A stretch of DNA of 64,000 nt from Palsa-883 sp963847615. GTDB taxonomy: Bacteria; Pseudomonadota; Alphaproteobacteria; Acetobacterales; Acetobacteraceae. The DNA is taken from positions 198,830 to 262,829 of the forward strand of contig CAWKAN010000014.1 of the NCBI GenBank assembly GCA_963847615.1. The letters are read 5' to 3'. Under the pieces are notes generated by a model. It was not told the origin of the DNA, ran no database searches, and worked only from the letters and a program-made list of their open reading frames with translations. Position 1 is the stretch's first letter, and each line of letters begins with the position of its first letter. The translations under genes were made by a program, and so were the position numbers. This document shows positions 35,832-44,478 of this stretch, piece after piece.

Positions 35832-36262
35832 GCCGCGACGATGCCGCAACGCCCGCGGTCACCGCAACCGGTGCCGTCGGCGGCGGGGTGGTCATTTGAT
35901 CGAAGCAAGGCCGGGGCTCCGCCCCGGACCCCGCCAGGGGGCTTTGCCCCCTGGACCCCCACCAGAGGCGGAGCCTCTGGACTCCATCCGTGGGAGTGGG
36001 TGATGGGGAGGGGGCGTGTGGGCACGGCGAAGGGGCGCCGTCCGGCACGCCGGACGGCGCCCCTTCGCCGTGCCCACACGCCCCCTCCCCATCACCCACT
36101 CCCAGTGAAGGGTTCCAAGGGCTCGCCCTTGGCGGGGTTCCAAGGGGCAGCGCCCCTTGGTGGGGTCCGGGGCGAAGCCCCGGCCTTGCTTCGCCCAGGC
36201 GATGGTCCCGCCGCCGACGACACCGGTTGCGGTGACCGCGGGCGTTGCGGCATCGTCGCGGC
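35832..36262. repeat. Large palindrome P, copy 3, with extended arms
   Basis: The central stem has arms 35991-36046 and 36049-36104 (56 bp, perfect, 2-base loop). Beyond the common flanking hairpins, a further 56-base inverted match with one mismatch lies at 35832-35887 and 36207-36262 (GCCGCGACGATGCCGCAACG... on the left). This outer part is not found in the other four copies. The whole is thus a 430-base inverted duplication abutting recX. Confidence 0.88.
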
Positions 36263-36684
36263 CCGGTCCGTTGTCGTTGCTTGCCCGGATCGGCGAACGG
36301 GAGGCGGCAAGGTTGTGCCGGCGGACGCCTGCCGCGTGCCGGTTTGGCCGGATCGTGGCACTTGCGCAGACCATCGTGCACGTTATCGACCGCGCGGGAA
36401 CCTTGCAGGGGCGGCTTACGATTTCTTCGCATTTGTCGCCTGAAATGAAATCGCGGACCGGGACGGGCCCGGCCGGCGCTTCAACGGAGGTTATGATGCT
36501 GGACCATCGCAACCCCTTGCCGCGGACATTGGTGATCTTGCGCGTCGTCGTCAAGATCATCGTGAGCCGCCGGCAGGAGCGGGGCCAGTCCGTTCGCGGG
36601 CTGGCCCACTCCCCGAGTGCGATCGTGCTCGGGCGGCCCGGTTCCGCAATGACATGCCACCGCCGACCGCCGCGCCGCCGCGCC
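36263..36684. other. Region without a recognised gene
   Basis: A plus-strand ATG at 36494-36496 follows GGAGG, but its frame continues as shadow of the minus-strand flavin enzyme gene and shows no family. Small hairpins (CCCGAGTGCGATCGTGCTCGGG region at about 36615) may form a bidirectional terminator for the gene at 36685. Confidence 0.4.
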
Positions 36685-37623
36685 TTACCACCCCAGCTTG
36701 CGCCGCACGGCAGCCATCGCCTCCAGATGCCGCGCGTGCTCGCCGGCGAAGCGCAGCACCAGGTGTCCGGCGCCGGCACGCGCGTAGCCGTCCAGCCACG
36801 CCGCGGCGCCCGCCGCGGGGCCGGCGTAGCAGGCCTGGCGCCGGCGCAGCCGCTCGGCCGGCTGGCCGTAGTAACGCTCCAGGAACGCATTCAGCCGTTG
36901 CTCGGCGCGCGCGGCATCGGCATCCAGCGCCAGGGTCAGGTACATCGCCCCGGTCATCGCGTCCGGATCGCGCCCGGCCGCGCGGGCGATGGTTTGCACC
37001 TCCCGCCATTGCGCGGCGAAGGTCACGGCGTCCGGCTTGATCGGGAACCAGCCGTCGAACCACTTGCCGGCGCGCACCAGGCTGGCGGGCAGGTTGCCGC
37101 CGATCCACAGCGGCGGGCCGCCTTGGCGGTACGGCGTCGGCGCCAGCACGCCGCCGCTGACCTGCCAGCGGCCGTCCCAGTCAACCGGCTGGCCGCTCCA
37201 CAGCGCGCGGCACAGCCGCAGCCCTTCCATCATCCGGCCCACGCGCTTGTCGAACGGCACGCCGGCGGCGGCGAACTCGGCGCGGATGTTCGGCACGTCC
37301 TGCGCGAAGCCCACGCCCAGGATCAGTCGTCCCTCGCTCACCTGGTCCAGGGTCGCAACGAGATGCGCGAGCACCACCGGGTTGCGCAGCGCCGGCAGCA
37401 ACACTGCGGTGCCCACCGACACACGCGGCACCCGCCCGGCGACGCCCGCCAGCAGGGTCAGCGGCTCGTGCCGCGGCCGGGCCAGCAACGAATCCCCCAC
37501 CCACACGGAATCGAAGCCGAGCGCCTCGGCCCTTGCTGCCAGCGCCAGCATGGGGCCGGTCTGCGGTTCGCCCTGCATGATCCGTTCGCGTGTCGGCAGC
37601 AGATAGCCGAGCTTCGGTGCCAT
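36685..37623 (-). CDS. LLM-class (luciferase-like) flavin-dependent oxidoreductase
   Basis: The protein has 312 residues. LLM features are YLLPTRERIMQGEPQTGPML, FDSVWVGDSLLARPRHEPLT, GTAVLLPALRNPVVLAHLVA and GRLILGVGFAQDVPNIRAEF. The cofactor could be FMNH2 or F420. The ATG at 37623 has a strong AGGAGG seven bases upstream (minus strand). The neighbours give no pathway clue. Confidence 0.88.
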   Translation of the reverse strand: MAPKLGYLLPTRERIMQGEPQTGPMLALAARAEALGFDSVWVGDSLLARPRHEPLTLLAGVAGRVPRVSVGTAVLLPALRNPVVLAHLVATLDQVSEGRLILGVGFAQDVPNIRAEFAAAGVPFDKRVGRMMEGLRLCRALWSGQPVDWDGRWQVSGGVLAPTPYRQGGPPLWIGGNLPASLVRAGKWFDGWFPIKPDAVTFAAQWREVQTIARAAGRDPDAMTGAMYLTLALDADAARAEQRLNAFLERYYGQPAERLRRRQACYAGPAAGAAAWLDGYARAGAGHLVLRFAGEHARHLEAMAAVRRKLGW

Positions 37624-37972
37624 CCCAATCCTCCTTGTCGCCGCGCTGGGCGCGCCTGTCTCCTCGGGGCGTAGGATACAATTGCGATGGGTTGCCGCTC
37701 CAGCGCCGCCGGAACGGCTGCCGGTTCTGCCCGGCGGGGGGCGGCGTGTTCGTCGTACTCCGTGTGGTGCCGCGGCATCCCGGTCGGCCGATCTTTCAGC
37801 CCGAACAAATTGGAGCCGTGGCAGGTGCCGGGTAACACGATCAGCCGTTGCCTTGCGATGTCGCAATGATCTGGTTTCCCGGGCTCGCTGCATCGACCCG
37901 GTGAAGGTTGCGCTCTGGCGGACGATGCCAGGTTCCGGCCGGCGGCAGCGCATTCGTCAGGCAGCGCCTTCG
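37624..37972. other. Spacer between convergent/tandem minus-strand genes
   Basis: No protein, RNA or repeat family was recognised. It contains a CGTCAGGCAGCGCCTTCGTCAGGCGTCG direct-repeat-like tail just before the MscS stop codon. Confidence 0.35.
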
Positions 37973-40684
37973 TCAGGCGTCGCGCGGCTCCGGATGCGCC
38001 TCTGGGGTGGGCGGCGACGATACATGGTGGATCGTCAGGGGCTGGTCGAGGATCAGCTTCTGGTGCGGGAACGGAATCTCGATGCCATGCTCGTCGAAGC
38101 GGGCCTTCATCCGCCGGTTGAACTCGCGCCCCACCGACCAGCGGGCGAACGGCGTGCACATGATGCGGCACTTGATGATCACCGCGGAGTCGGCGAACTG
38201 GTCGAGGCCCCAGACCTCGAGGTCGCCAAGGATGAGGTCCTGCCATTGCGGATCGGCGCGCATCTCGACCACGATGCCGCGCAGCAGCTCGACCACCTCG
38301 TCGTAGTTCTCCTTGTAGGCGACGCTCGCCAGGATCACCGCGCGGCTGTAGTCGCGCGTCATGTTGGTGACGGTGCCGACCGAACTGAACGGGATCGCGT
38401 GCACCGAGCCGTCCTCGGCGCGCAGCCGGATGGTGCGCACCGACAGCTCCTCCACCACGCCGGCCAGGCCGCCGAGGCGGACCACGTCGCCGACCTGGAT
38501 GGTGTTCTCCAGCAGCAGGAACAGCCCGGTGATCACGTCCTGCACCAGCTTCTGCGAGCCGAAGCCGATCGCCACGCCGATGATGCCGGCGCTGGCCAGC
38601 AGCGGCGCGGTGTTGACGCCGATCTCGCTCAGCACCACCAACGCGGTCACCGTCACCACCGCGCCGAGCAGGACCGCGCGCAGGATCGGCAGCAGCGTGC
38701 GCAGCCGGGCGATCCGGGCGAGCTGCGCCTGGCGCGTCAGGTGGGCGAGGTGGCGCTCGATCGCGACGCTGATGGCCTCCCACGCCGCCAGCGCCAGCAG
38801 CAGGGTAATCGCCAGCACGATCAGCGAGCCGGCGACGTGCCGGCCGAGCGGGCTGGCGGCGAGCCACTGGATCGCGCCGATGCCGAGCAGTTGCAGGAAC
38901 ACCAGCAGCCCGGCCAGCAGGACGGCGGCCTGCACGGCGATGCGCAGCAGCGGCTGGTAGAACGACAGCCGGCCGTCGAGGCCGGGATACTCGCCGGAAA
39001 GTTCCGCCCCGGCGTGCATCAGCCGATCGAGCGCGCCGACGCCGATCCGGGTGGCGAGGCGCGCCAGGACCGTCACGGCCAGGAACGCCAGCAGCAGGCG
39101 CCACAGCAGCCCGTAGCCGGCGGGCAGGGCGGCCGCCCAGACGAACCACAGCGCCGCCAGGTAGAACAGGGCGATCCAGTGCCAGATCGCGGCGAAGCGG
39201 TTGCGCGCGCTGGCCAGCACGCCGGTTGCGCCCGCTTGCGGCCGGATCCAGCGGCGCACCACGCGGCGCTGCTGCACGACGATGATGGCGATACAGACGT
39301 GCAGCACCAGCGCGACCGCCTTCAGCAGCACGAGATGGGCGGCGCGCGACAGGCCGAGCAGCAGCCCGACCTCGGCGGCGGCGTAGCCGAACACGCCGAC
39401 CAGCAGCAGGCGGCGGGTCCAGCGTAGCGCGTAGGCGGCGGTGGCGTCGGGCAGCGGCAGCAGGCGCAGCCGGCGGTGGCGCGGCGCCAGCAGGCCGCGC
39501 GCGGCCAGCAGCGCCGCGGCGCACAGCGCCGTGCTGTCGAGCACCGCCAGCAGGATCAGCCGGACCAGCCGGCTGCCGCCCAGCGGGCTGGCGGCGATCA
39601 CGTGGCCGACCAGCAGGAAGCCGAGCACCGGCACCAGCTCCAGCGCGAACCGGGCCAGCACCAGCGGCAGCCGGCGTGCCAGGCGCAGCAGGCGCGCGGC
39701 GGCGAGGCGACGCGGTTGCGGGGGCTCGGTCTCGCCCCGCTCGGCGCGCGCCTCGCCGGTGTCCGCCGGCGGGGCTGCGTCGCCGGGCGCGCGGTCCGGT
39801 GCCTCGCCCGCCGTTGCGGCGTCGCCCGGCGCTGCGTCCTCGGGCGCCGTGTCCTTGGACGCCGTGTCCTCGGGCGCCCCGTCCCTCGACGCCCCGTCCC
39901 TCGACGCCCCGTCCCTCGACGCCCCGTCCCTCGACGCCCCGTCCCTCGACGCCCCGTCCCTCGACGCCACGTTCCGGGGCGCCGTATCCCCTGGGGTTTC
40001 GCCGCTGGGCACCTCGCCGCTGGGCACGGCGGTGGGGGGCAGGCGGATCAGGCGGCGGCTGACCAGGCGCAGCGGCCGGCGCAGCGCGCGGTTGACCAGC
40101 CACAGCGTGGCGAAAGCGCCGGCCAGCGCGACCGCCAGGCGCCAGGCCAAGTCGAGCAGCAGCATCCGCGCGAATGGGTCGGTGGTCATCGTGACCACCC
40201 AGGCCCACAGCAGCGGCAGGCCCCGCGCCGCGTGCAGCGCCTCGGTGAGCCGATTGGCGATCCGGTTCATGACGTCGGCGCCGCCGACCAGCACCTGGGC
40301 GCCGAGGCTGTCGGGGGCGAGCGAAAGGCCCGGCGGCGCCACCGGAGCTGCGGGGGAGGTTGTCGGCGGCGCCGCCGCGGCGGCCGGACTCGCGGGACCC
40401 GCCGGGGCCACGGCCGGCGACTGGGCCGGCGGCTGGGCCCGGGCGATCGCCTGCAGCGTCGCGGTAATCGCGGCGCGCTTGGCGGGGTCGTTCAGCACTT
40501 CGAGCGCCTGGCGGGCCTGCTCCGGCGTGATCGCCGGGGCCGGCGCGGTGGTGGCGGGTGGTCTGGCAGCGGCGGCCGGCGCGCCCGCATGCGGCACCTG
40601 GGCCCGTCCGGCGGCGAGCGGAACCGCCAGCAGCACCAGGAGGCACAGCAGGGGGGATGCCAGGGGGGACAGCGTGCGGATCAT
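37973..40684 (-). CDS. Large MscS-family mechanosensitive channel
   Basis: This 903-residue protein has a signal peptide (SPLLCLLVLLAVPLAAGRA), a Pro/Ala-rich periplasmic region and about eleven membrane helices. The MscS pore and beta domain are GVAIGFGSQKLVQDVITGLF, NTIQVGDVVRLGGLAGVVEE and IPFSSVGTVTNMTRDYSRAV. It protects against osmotic downshock. A loop of about 110 residues between early helices contains six or seven tandem SRDGA pentapeptides from a 15-base repeat at 39877-39970, a probable length-variable tract. The ATG at 40684 is chosen to start at the signal peptide. Confidence 0.9.
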   Translation of the reverse strand: MIRTLSPLASPLLCLLVLLAVPLAAGRAQVPHAGAPAAAARPPATTAPAPAITPEQARQALEVLNDPAKRAAITATLQAIARAQPPAQSPAVAPAGPASPAAAAAPPTTSPAAPVAPPGLSLAPDSLGAQVLVGGADVMNRIANRLTEALHAARGLPLLWAWVVTMTTDPFARMLLLDLAWRLAVALAGAFATLWLVNRALRRPLRLVSRRLIRLPPTAVPSGEVPSGETPGDTAPRNVASRDGASRDGASRDGASRDGASRDGASRDGAPEDTASKDTAPEDAAPGDAATAGEAPDRAPGDAAPPADTGEARAERGETEPPQPRRLAAARLLRLARRLPLVLARFALELVPVLGFLLVGHVIAASPLGGSRLVRLILLAVLDSTALCAAALLAARGLLAPRHRRLRLLPLPDATAAYALRWTRRLLLVGVFGYAAAEVGLLLGLSRAAHLVLLKAVALVLHVCIAIIVVQQRRVVRRWIRPQAGATGVLASARNRFAAIWHWIALFYLAALWFVWAAALPAGYGLLWRLLLAFLAVTVLARLATRIGVGALDRLMHAGAELSGEYPGLDGRLSFYQPLLRIAVQAAVLLAGLLVFLQLLGIGAIQWLAASPLGRHVAGSLIVLAITLLLALAAWEAISVAIERHLAHLTRQAQLARIARLRTLLPILRAVLLGAVVTVTALVVLSEIGVNTAPLLASAGIIGVAIGFGSQKLVQDVITGLFLLLENTIQVGDVVRLGGLAGVVEELSVRTIRLRAEDGSVHAIPFSSVGTVTNMTRDYSRAVILASVAYKENYDEVVELLRGIVVEMRADPQWQDLILGDLEVWGLDQFADSAVIIKCRIMCTPFARWSVGREFNRRMKARFDEHGIEIPFPHQKLILDQPLTIHHVSSPPTPEAHPEPRDA
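39877..39970 (-). repeat. 15-bp in-frame tandem repeat inside the MscS gene
   Basis: Six near-identical copies of CCCTCGACGCCCCGT (plus strand) encode the SRDGA repeats. Flanking degenerate units (APEDTASKDTAPEDAAPGDA) suggest earlier rounds of expansion. Copy number would change in multiples of five residues without a frameshift. Confidence 0.85.
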
Positions 40685-40832
40685 CCTGCGGGTTCGATCA
40701 CAGGCGGGTCCTTGGCTCAAGCGCAACCGTCCGGGCGGGCTGCGGGGCCGGCTGCGCGGCGCGCGGGGGCGGTGTGCGGCCGATCCGCCGCAGCCGGCGC
40801 GCAGCCGTTGCGCGGGGCAACGGCGTCCACTA

Positions 40833-40845
40833 TACGTTACGTATG
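40833..40845. promoter_or_regulatory. Palindrome overlapping the XRE-cupin start codon
   Basis: ATACGTTACGTAT is a perfect 13-base dyad whose last bases are the start of the ATG at 40843. An XRE-type regulator bound here would block its own translation or transcription start, so it is a candidate autoregulatory operator. No separate ribosome-binding site is seen. Confidence 0.45.
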
Positions 40846-41409
40846 ACCACCATCATCGACGACACCGGGGCGCGGATCGCCCGCCGCCTCCGCCTCGAGC
40901 GGGACGCCCGCGGCTGGTCGCTGGCCGAGCTGGCCGAACGCGCCGGGGTCTCCAAGGCCACCATCAGCAAGATCGAGCGCGAGGAAATGAGCCCCACCGC
41001 GGTGCTGCTGGTGCGGCTGGCCGGCGCCTTCGACCTGACCCTCGCCGGGCTGCTGCTGCGGGCCGAGGGCGAGGGCGGGCGGTTGTCGCGCGCCGCCGGG
41101 CAGCCGGTCTGGCGCGACCCCGAGACGGGCTACCTGCGCACGCAGGTGTTCAGCCGGTCCGACCATCCGCTGGAGCTCGCCCGGGTCGAGCTGCCTTGCG
41201 GCCGGCGCGTGGCGTTTCCGGCCGCGTCGTATGCGCATATCCGCCAGGCGGTCTGGGTGCTGGCCGGCACGCTGGTGATCGAGGAGGGCGGCGCGCGGCA
41301 TGTGCTGGGTCCCGGCGATTGCCTCGGGTTCGGGCCGCCGGGCGAGGTGACGCTGGCCAACGAGACGGCGGCGCCCTGCCGCTATCTCGTCGTTCTCGCC
41401 CGGGGGTAG
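40843..41409 (+). CDS. XRE-family transcriptional regulator with cupin domain
   Basis: The 188-residue protein has an N-terminal helix-turn-helix (WSLAELAERAGVSKATISKI, then EREEMSPTAVLLVRLAGAF) and a C-terminal cupin sensor (VWVLAGTLVIEEGGARHVLG; GDCLGFGPPGE). Such regulators often control amine or amino-acid metabolism, but the ligand here is unknown. It lies four bases before an acetyltransferase gene. A palindrome overlaps the start codon. Confidence 0.9.
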   Translation: MTTIIDDTGARIARRLRLERDARGWSLAELAERAGVSKATISKIEREEMSPTAVLLVRLAGAFDLTLAGLLLRAEGEGGRLSRAAGQPVWRDPETGYLRTQVFSRSDHPLELARVELPCGRRVAFPAASYAHIRQAVWVLAGTLVIEEGGARHVLGPGDCLGFGPPGEVTLANETAAPCRYLVVLARG

Positions 41410-41413
41410 GGCC

Positions 41414-41995
41414 ATGTCCGACGGCAACGCCGGTGCAACCGAACCCCCGGGGATCGGGACGCTCGCCATCAAAACCCTGGAGGCCACGCCGGCGATCCGC
41501 CGGATGCTGAGCGAGATCCTGGTCGAGGTGGTGGCGAACGGCGGCTCGGTCAGCTTCATGCATCCGCTGGCGCCGGAGGCGGCCGACGCGTTCTGGGCGG
41601 GCGCGCTGGCGGCGGCGGCCAGGGGCGAACGGATCGTGCTGGGGGCCTGGGACGGCGCGGTGCTGGCCGGCACGGTCAGCCTGCTGCTCGATTGTCCGCC
41701 CAACCAGCCGCACCGGGCGGAGATCGCCAAGCTGATGACGCGCCCGAGCCACCGCGGCCGCGGCGTGGCGGTGGCGCTGATGCGGGCGGCGGAGGCAGCG
41801 GCGGTGCGGCGGGGGCGCAGCCTGCTGGTGCTCGACACCGCGACCGAGGGCGGCGCGGCGGGGCTGTACGAGCGGCTGGGGTTCAGCCTGGCCGGCGAGA
41901 TCCCGGACTATGCGCTGAAGCCGCATGGCGGGCTGACCGGGACGTTGATCTATTGGAAACGCTCATATGGCGTTGACGGTTGGACGGCCCCGTAG
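41414..41995 (+). CDS. GNAT-family N-acetyltransferase with MITE-altered C-terminus
   Basis: The acetyl-CoA binding motif is KLMTRPSHRGRGVAVALMRA (R/Q-x-x-G-x-G/A), followed by LLVLDTATEGGAAGLYERLG. At 193 residues it is a typical GNAT. The last nine residues (SYGVDGWTAP region) are encoded by MITE C copy 1, which inserted after IYWK. Removing the element and one 8-base duplication restores IYWKRIGGTS and a TGA. It is paired with the XRE-cupin regulator. Confidence 0.88.
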   Translation: MSDGNAGATEPPGIGTLAIKTLEATPAIRRMLSEILVEVVANGGSVSFMHPLAPEAADAFWAGALAAAARGERIVLGAWDGAVLAGTVSLLLDCPPNQPHRAEIAKLMTRPSHRGRGVAVALMRAAEAAAVRRGRSLLVLDTATEGGAAGLYERLGFSLAGEIPDYALKPHGGLTGTLIYWKRSYGVDGWTAP

Positions 41996-42146
41996 GGCGG
42001 AAAAGCGCAGCGCCTCCCGCCACCGCCGGGCGAGCCGCTCGCATCTGCCGACGTCCCCAACAACATATCCCGCCACCGTCCGACGGCGGAAGGCGCTGCG
42101 CTTTTCCGCCCTACGGGGCCGTCCAACCGTCAACGCCATATGCGCC
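41960..42146 (+). mobile_element. MITE family C, copy 1
   Basis: Exactly 187 bp, flanked by ATTGGAAA at 41952-41959 and 42147-42154. The terminal inverted repeats (CATATGGCGTTGAC-G-GTTGG) extend through GGACGGCCCCGTAGGGCGGA and AAAGCGCAGCGCC to about 65 bases. The centre (CGAGCCGCTCGCATCTGCCG) is not repeated. No coding capacity. It interrupts the 3' end of the acetyltransferase gene. Confidence 0.92.
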
Positions 42147-42314
42147 ATTGGAAACGGATCGGCGGGACATCCTGAAACGGCGGACGCCGCGGCCATCCGG
42201 ACCGCGCCGGTGCGGAGCGGTCGGCCGCGGCAGCTGCGCCGGCTTGTCGCCACCGCCTTGCGGCGCTTCCTTGCCGCCCGCCCGGCGGGTTCCGCATGGC
42301 GGCGCCGCGCCAGG

Positions 42315-43064
42315 TCAGGCCGACAGTTTCTGCATCACCGCGTCGGGGATGTCGAAGTTGGACCAGACGTTCTGCGTGTCGTCGTTGTCTTCCAGAGCGT
42401 CGAGCAGCTTCAGCAGGCTGGCGGCGCGGTCCTCGTCCAGGGTCACGGTGGTGGTCGGGCGCCATTCCAGGCGCGCGGTTTCCGGGGCGCCGAAGCGGGC
42501 TTCCAGCGCGTCGCGCACGGCGAAGAAGTCGTCGGCGGCGCAGGTGACCTCATGCGCCTCGTTGTCGCTTTCGACGTTCTCGGCGCCGGCCTCGATCGCC
42601 GCCTCCAGCATCGCGTCGGGCGAGGCCGCGGCGGCGGGGTAGCGCACCACGCCCAGCCGGTTGAACAGGAAGCTGACCGAGTTGGTCTCGCCCAGCGCGC
42701 CGCCGTGCTTGGCGAAGGCCGAGCGGATGTCGGAGGCGGTGCGGTTGCGGTTGTCGGTCAGCGCCTCGACGATCACCGCGACGCCGGCTGGGCCGTAGCC
42801 CTCGTAGCGCACCTCGGCGTAGTCGTCCCCGCCGGTCGCGCCGGCGGCCTTCTTGATCGCCCGTTCGACCGTGTCGCGCGGCATGTTGGCCTGGCGGGCG
42901 GCGGCGACGGCGGCGCGCAGCCGCGGGTTGGCCGCCGGGTCGGGCAGCCCGTGGCGGGCGGCGACGGTGATCTCGCGGATCAGCCGGGCGAACAGGCGGC
43001 CGCGGCGGGCGTCCTGCGCGCCCTTGCGGTGCATGATGTTCTTGAACTGGGAATGTCCGGCCAT
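42315..43064 (-). CDS. yebC: YebC/PmpR-family transcriptional or translational regulator
   Basis: The protein has 249 residues with MAGHSQFKNIMHRKGAQDAR and the conserved DTVERAIKKAAGATGGDDY; RYEGYGPAGVAVIVEALTDN. The three-domain YebC family includes DNA-binding regulators and, as shown more recently for some members, factors relieving ribosome stalling at proline-rich sequences. In many genomes yebC lies beside ruvC; here it stands alone between repeats. Confidence 0.95.
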   Translation of the reverse strand: MAGHSQFKNIMHRKGAQDARRGRLFARLIREITVAARHGLPDPAANPRLRAAVAAARQANMPRDTVERAIKKAAGATGGDDYAEVRYEGYGPAGVAVIVEALTDNRNRTASDIRSAFAKHGGALGETNSVSFLFNRLGVVRYPAAAASPDAMLEAAIEAGAENVESDNEAHEVTCAADDFFAVRDALEARFGAPETARLEWRPTTTVTLDEDRAASLLKLLDALEDNDDTQNVWSNFDIPDAVMQKLSA

Positions 43065-43314
43065 GGTCCTGCGGTGCGGTGGGGTGGATGTGACCAGGGG
43101 GTTTTATCCGGCCTGCCGGATGGCGACAAACCGCTGCGGCGGCTGGCGCGGGGGGGCGGATCGGCGGTGGCGACCGGCCTGAAGCCGCGGTCGCCGGATC
43201 GTTCGGCCTGAACCGCCGGCTTCCATTGCCGCCTGCGCGTCGGCGCGCCTGACGTGGTCGTCGTGCGGCGCGGCGGTGGAGCGGTGCCTTGCCCTCCACC
43301 CGGTTCGCGCTGCG

Positions 43315-43491
43315 CTAGCCCGCATTTCTCACACTCTCGCGGGCGCTGGCTTGGTCCTTGCCGCGCCAAAGGGTTTTCGCGCCTTGCGAATACACCCGGT
43401 ATTGGCGGCGGCGCGAAAACCCCCATGGTCCCTTGGGGCACGACAATGACCGTCGCCATCGTCCCGCAACGGTGTGAGAAATGCGGGCTAG
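43315..43491 (-). mobile_element. MITE-like element, family A copy 3
   Basis: Both ends carry CTAG (43315-43318 and 43488-43491). The terminal repeat is CCCGCATTTCTCACACTCT on the left and its counterpart with CCCGCATTTCTCACACCGT on the right. Its interior is inverted relative to copy 1. The right CTAG contains the TAG stop of the minus-strand gene ending at 43488. No coding capacity. Confidence 0.82.
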
Positions 43492-44411
43492 GCGGCGGCC
43501 AGGTTCGGGGTGAACTCGAGCGGCAATCCCTTGTGGCCGGTCAGTCGCTCGCCCTCCGCGTACATCTCGAACGCCCGCCGCTTCAACGCCGGCAGCACCG
43601 CGGCGATCTGGTCCAGGTCCAGGTCGGCGGCGATGCCCGGGTAGCCGGCGCGCTCGATCATCGCGCCGAGCCGGCGGTGCTCGAACTGCTCGAAGGTCCA
43701 CTCCAGCGGATCGTCGATGACCGTCAGGTCCCAATTGATCCGGTGGTTCTTGTTGCGCGGACCGTAATGGTAATGCGCGCCCTGCCAGAAGCAGTCGAAC
43801 GCCAGCAGCTCGGTCTCTTCCACGTAGGCCCGGCCTTTCGACCCGCCGATGTCGGCCAGCACGTGGACCGCGAGGCCGCCGTCACCGTTGCGCTGCCGCC
43901 GCATCTCGAGGCCGAACCGGATGTTGCCGGCTTCGAAGATGTCGGTGCCGCGGTTGTGCTTGACCGTGTTCCGCTGGCTCAGGAACGTCGCCCTGGCGCA
44001 GGCCTCCACCTCGGGCAGGACGCGGCGCACCGCGGCAAGGTCGGTGGTCTCGGCGATGGCCTGGTAGCCGGCCCGGTCCAGCATCTTCGGCAGCTTCTGG
44101 CCGAGCATGCGGATGGTCCAGCCGATCGGATTGCCATCGGTGATCGGGTCCATCCGGCAGTGCACGCCCATGCCCCCGCCAACCCGGCCAGGGGTGCTCA
44201 GCGCCGGATTCTCCGGGCCGTAGCTGTAGCTTTTCTCGATGTCGAAACAGTTGAAGCGCAGCAGCACGGTCCGCCGGCCGCCGACCTCGGCGGTGACGTC
44301 GATGGAGATGCCCTGGTCCACGTGATCCTCGACATTGCCGTCCCACAGTTGATGGCGAACGACGAAGCTCAGGGGATCGGCGGCAAATATCGTTCCTTGC
44401 GATTGCGGCAT
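43488..44411 (-). CDS. Uncharacterised protein with two homologous halves
   Basis: I do not recognise a named family. The 307 residues contain an internal duplication: LRFNCFDIEKSYSYGPENPA ... MLGQKLPKMLDRAGYQAIAE in the first half corresponds to LAFDCFWQGAHYHYGPRNKN ... FEHRRLGAMIERAGYPGIAA in the second. Each copy has an F-D/N-C-F then Y-x-Y-G-P block and ends with a helical segment around VLPEVEACARATF or VLPALKRRAFEMY. There are no signal or membrane segments. The conserved Cys/His/Tyr residues suggest ligand or metal binding. Confidence 0.7.
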   Translation of the reverse strand: MPQSQGTIFAADPLSFVVRHQLWDGNVEDHVDQGISIDVTAEVGGRRTVLLRFNCFDIEKSYSYGPENPALSTPGRVGGGMGVHCRMDPITDGNPIGWTIRMLGQKLPKMLDRAGYQAIAETTDLAAVRRVLPEVEACARATFLSQRNTVKHNRGTDIFEAGNIRFGLEMRRQRNGDGGLAVHVLADIGGSKGRAYVEETELLAFDCFWQGAHYHYGPRNKNHRINWDLTVIDDPLEWTFEQFEHRRLGAMIERAGYPGIAADLDLDQIAAVLPALKRRAFEMYAEGERLTGHKGLPLEFTPNLAAA

Positions 44412-44478
44412 GTCGGCGCCCTCCTGTCAGACGGTTTTGCCCAAGCCTAGGGAGGCCGCGCAGCGGTCGCAAGAGCAA

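Noticed and set aside
33180..36443. A 1,087-residue plus-strand frame across the hydrolase, RraA and recX genes
   Set aside because: It spans repeats and runs antisense to three genes with family matches; no domain is recognisable.
39877..39970. CRISPR-like short repeats
   Set aside because: They are 15-base in-frame repeats without spacers inside a membrane protein gene.
37458..40646. A 1,062-residue minus-strand frame overlapping the MscS gene
   Set aside because: It is the same strand in a shifted frame, with low-complexity Arg/Ala/Gly sequence and no motif, while the MscS frame has all landmarks.
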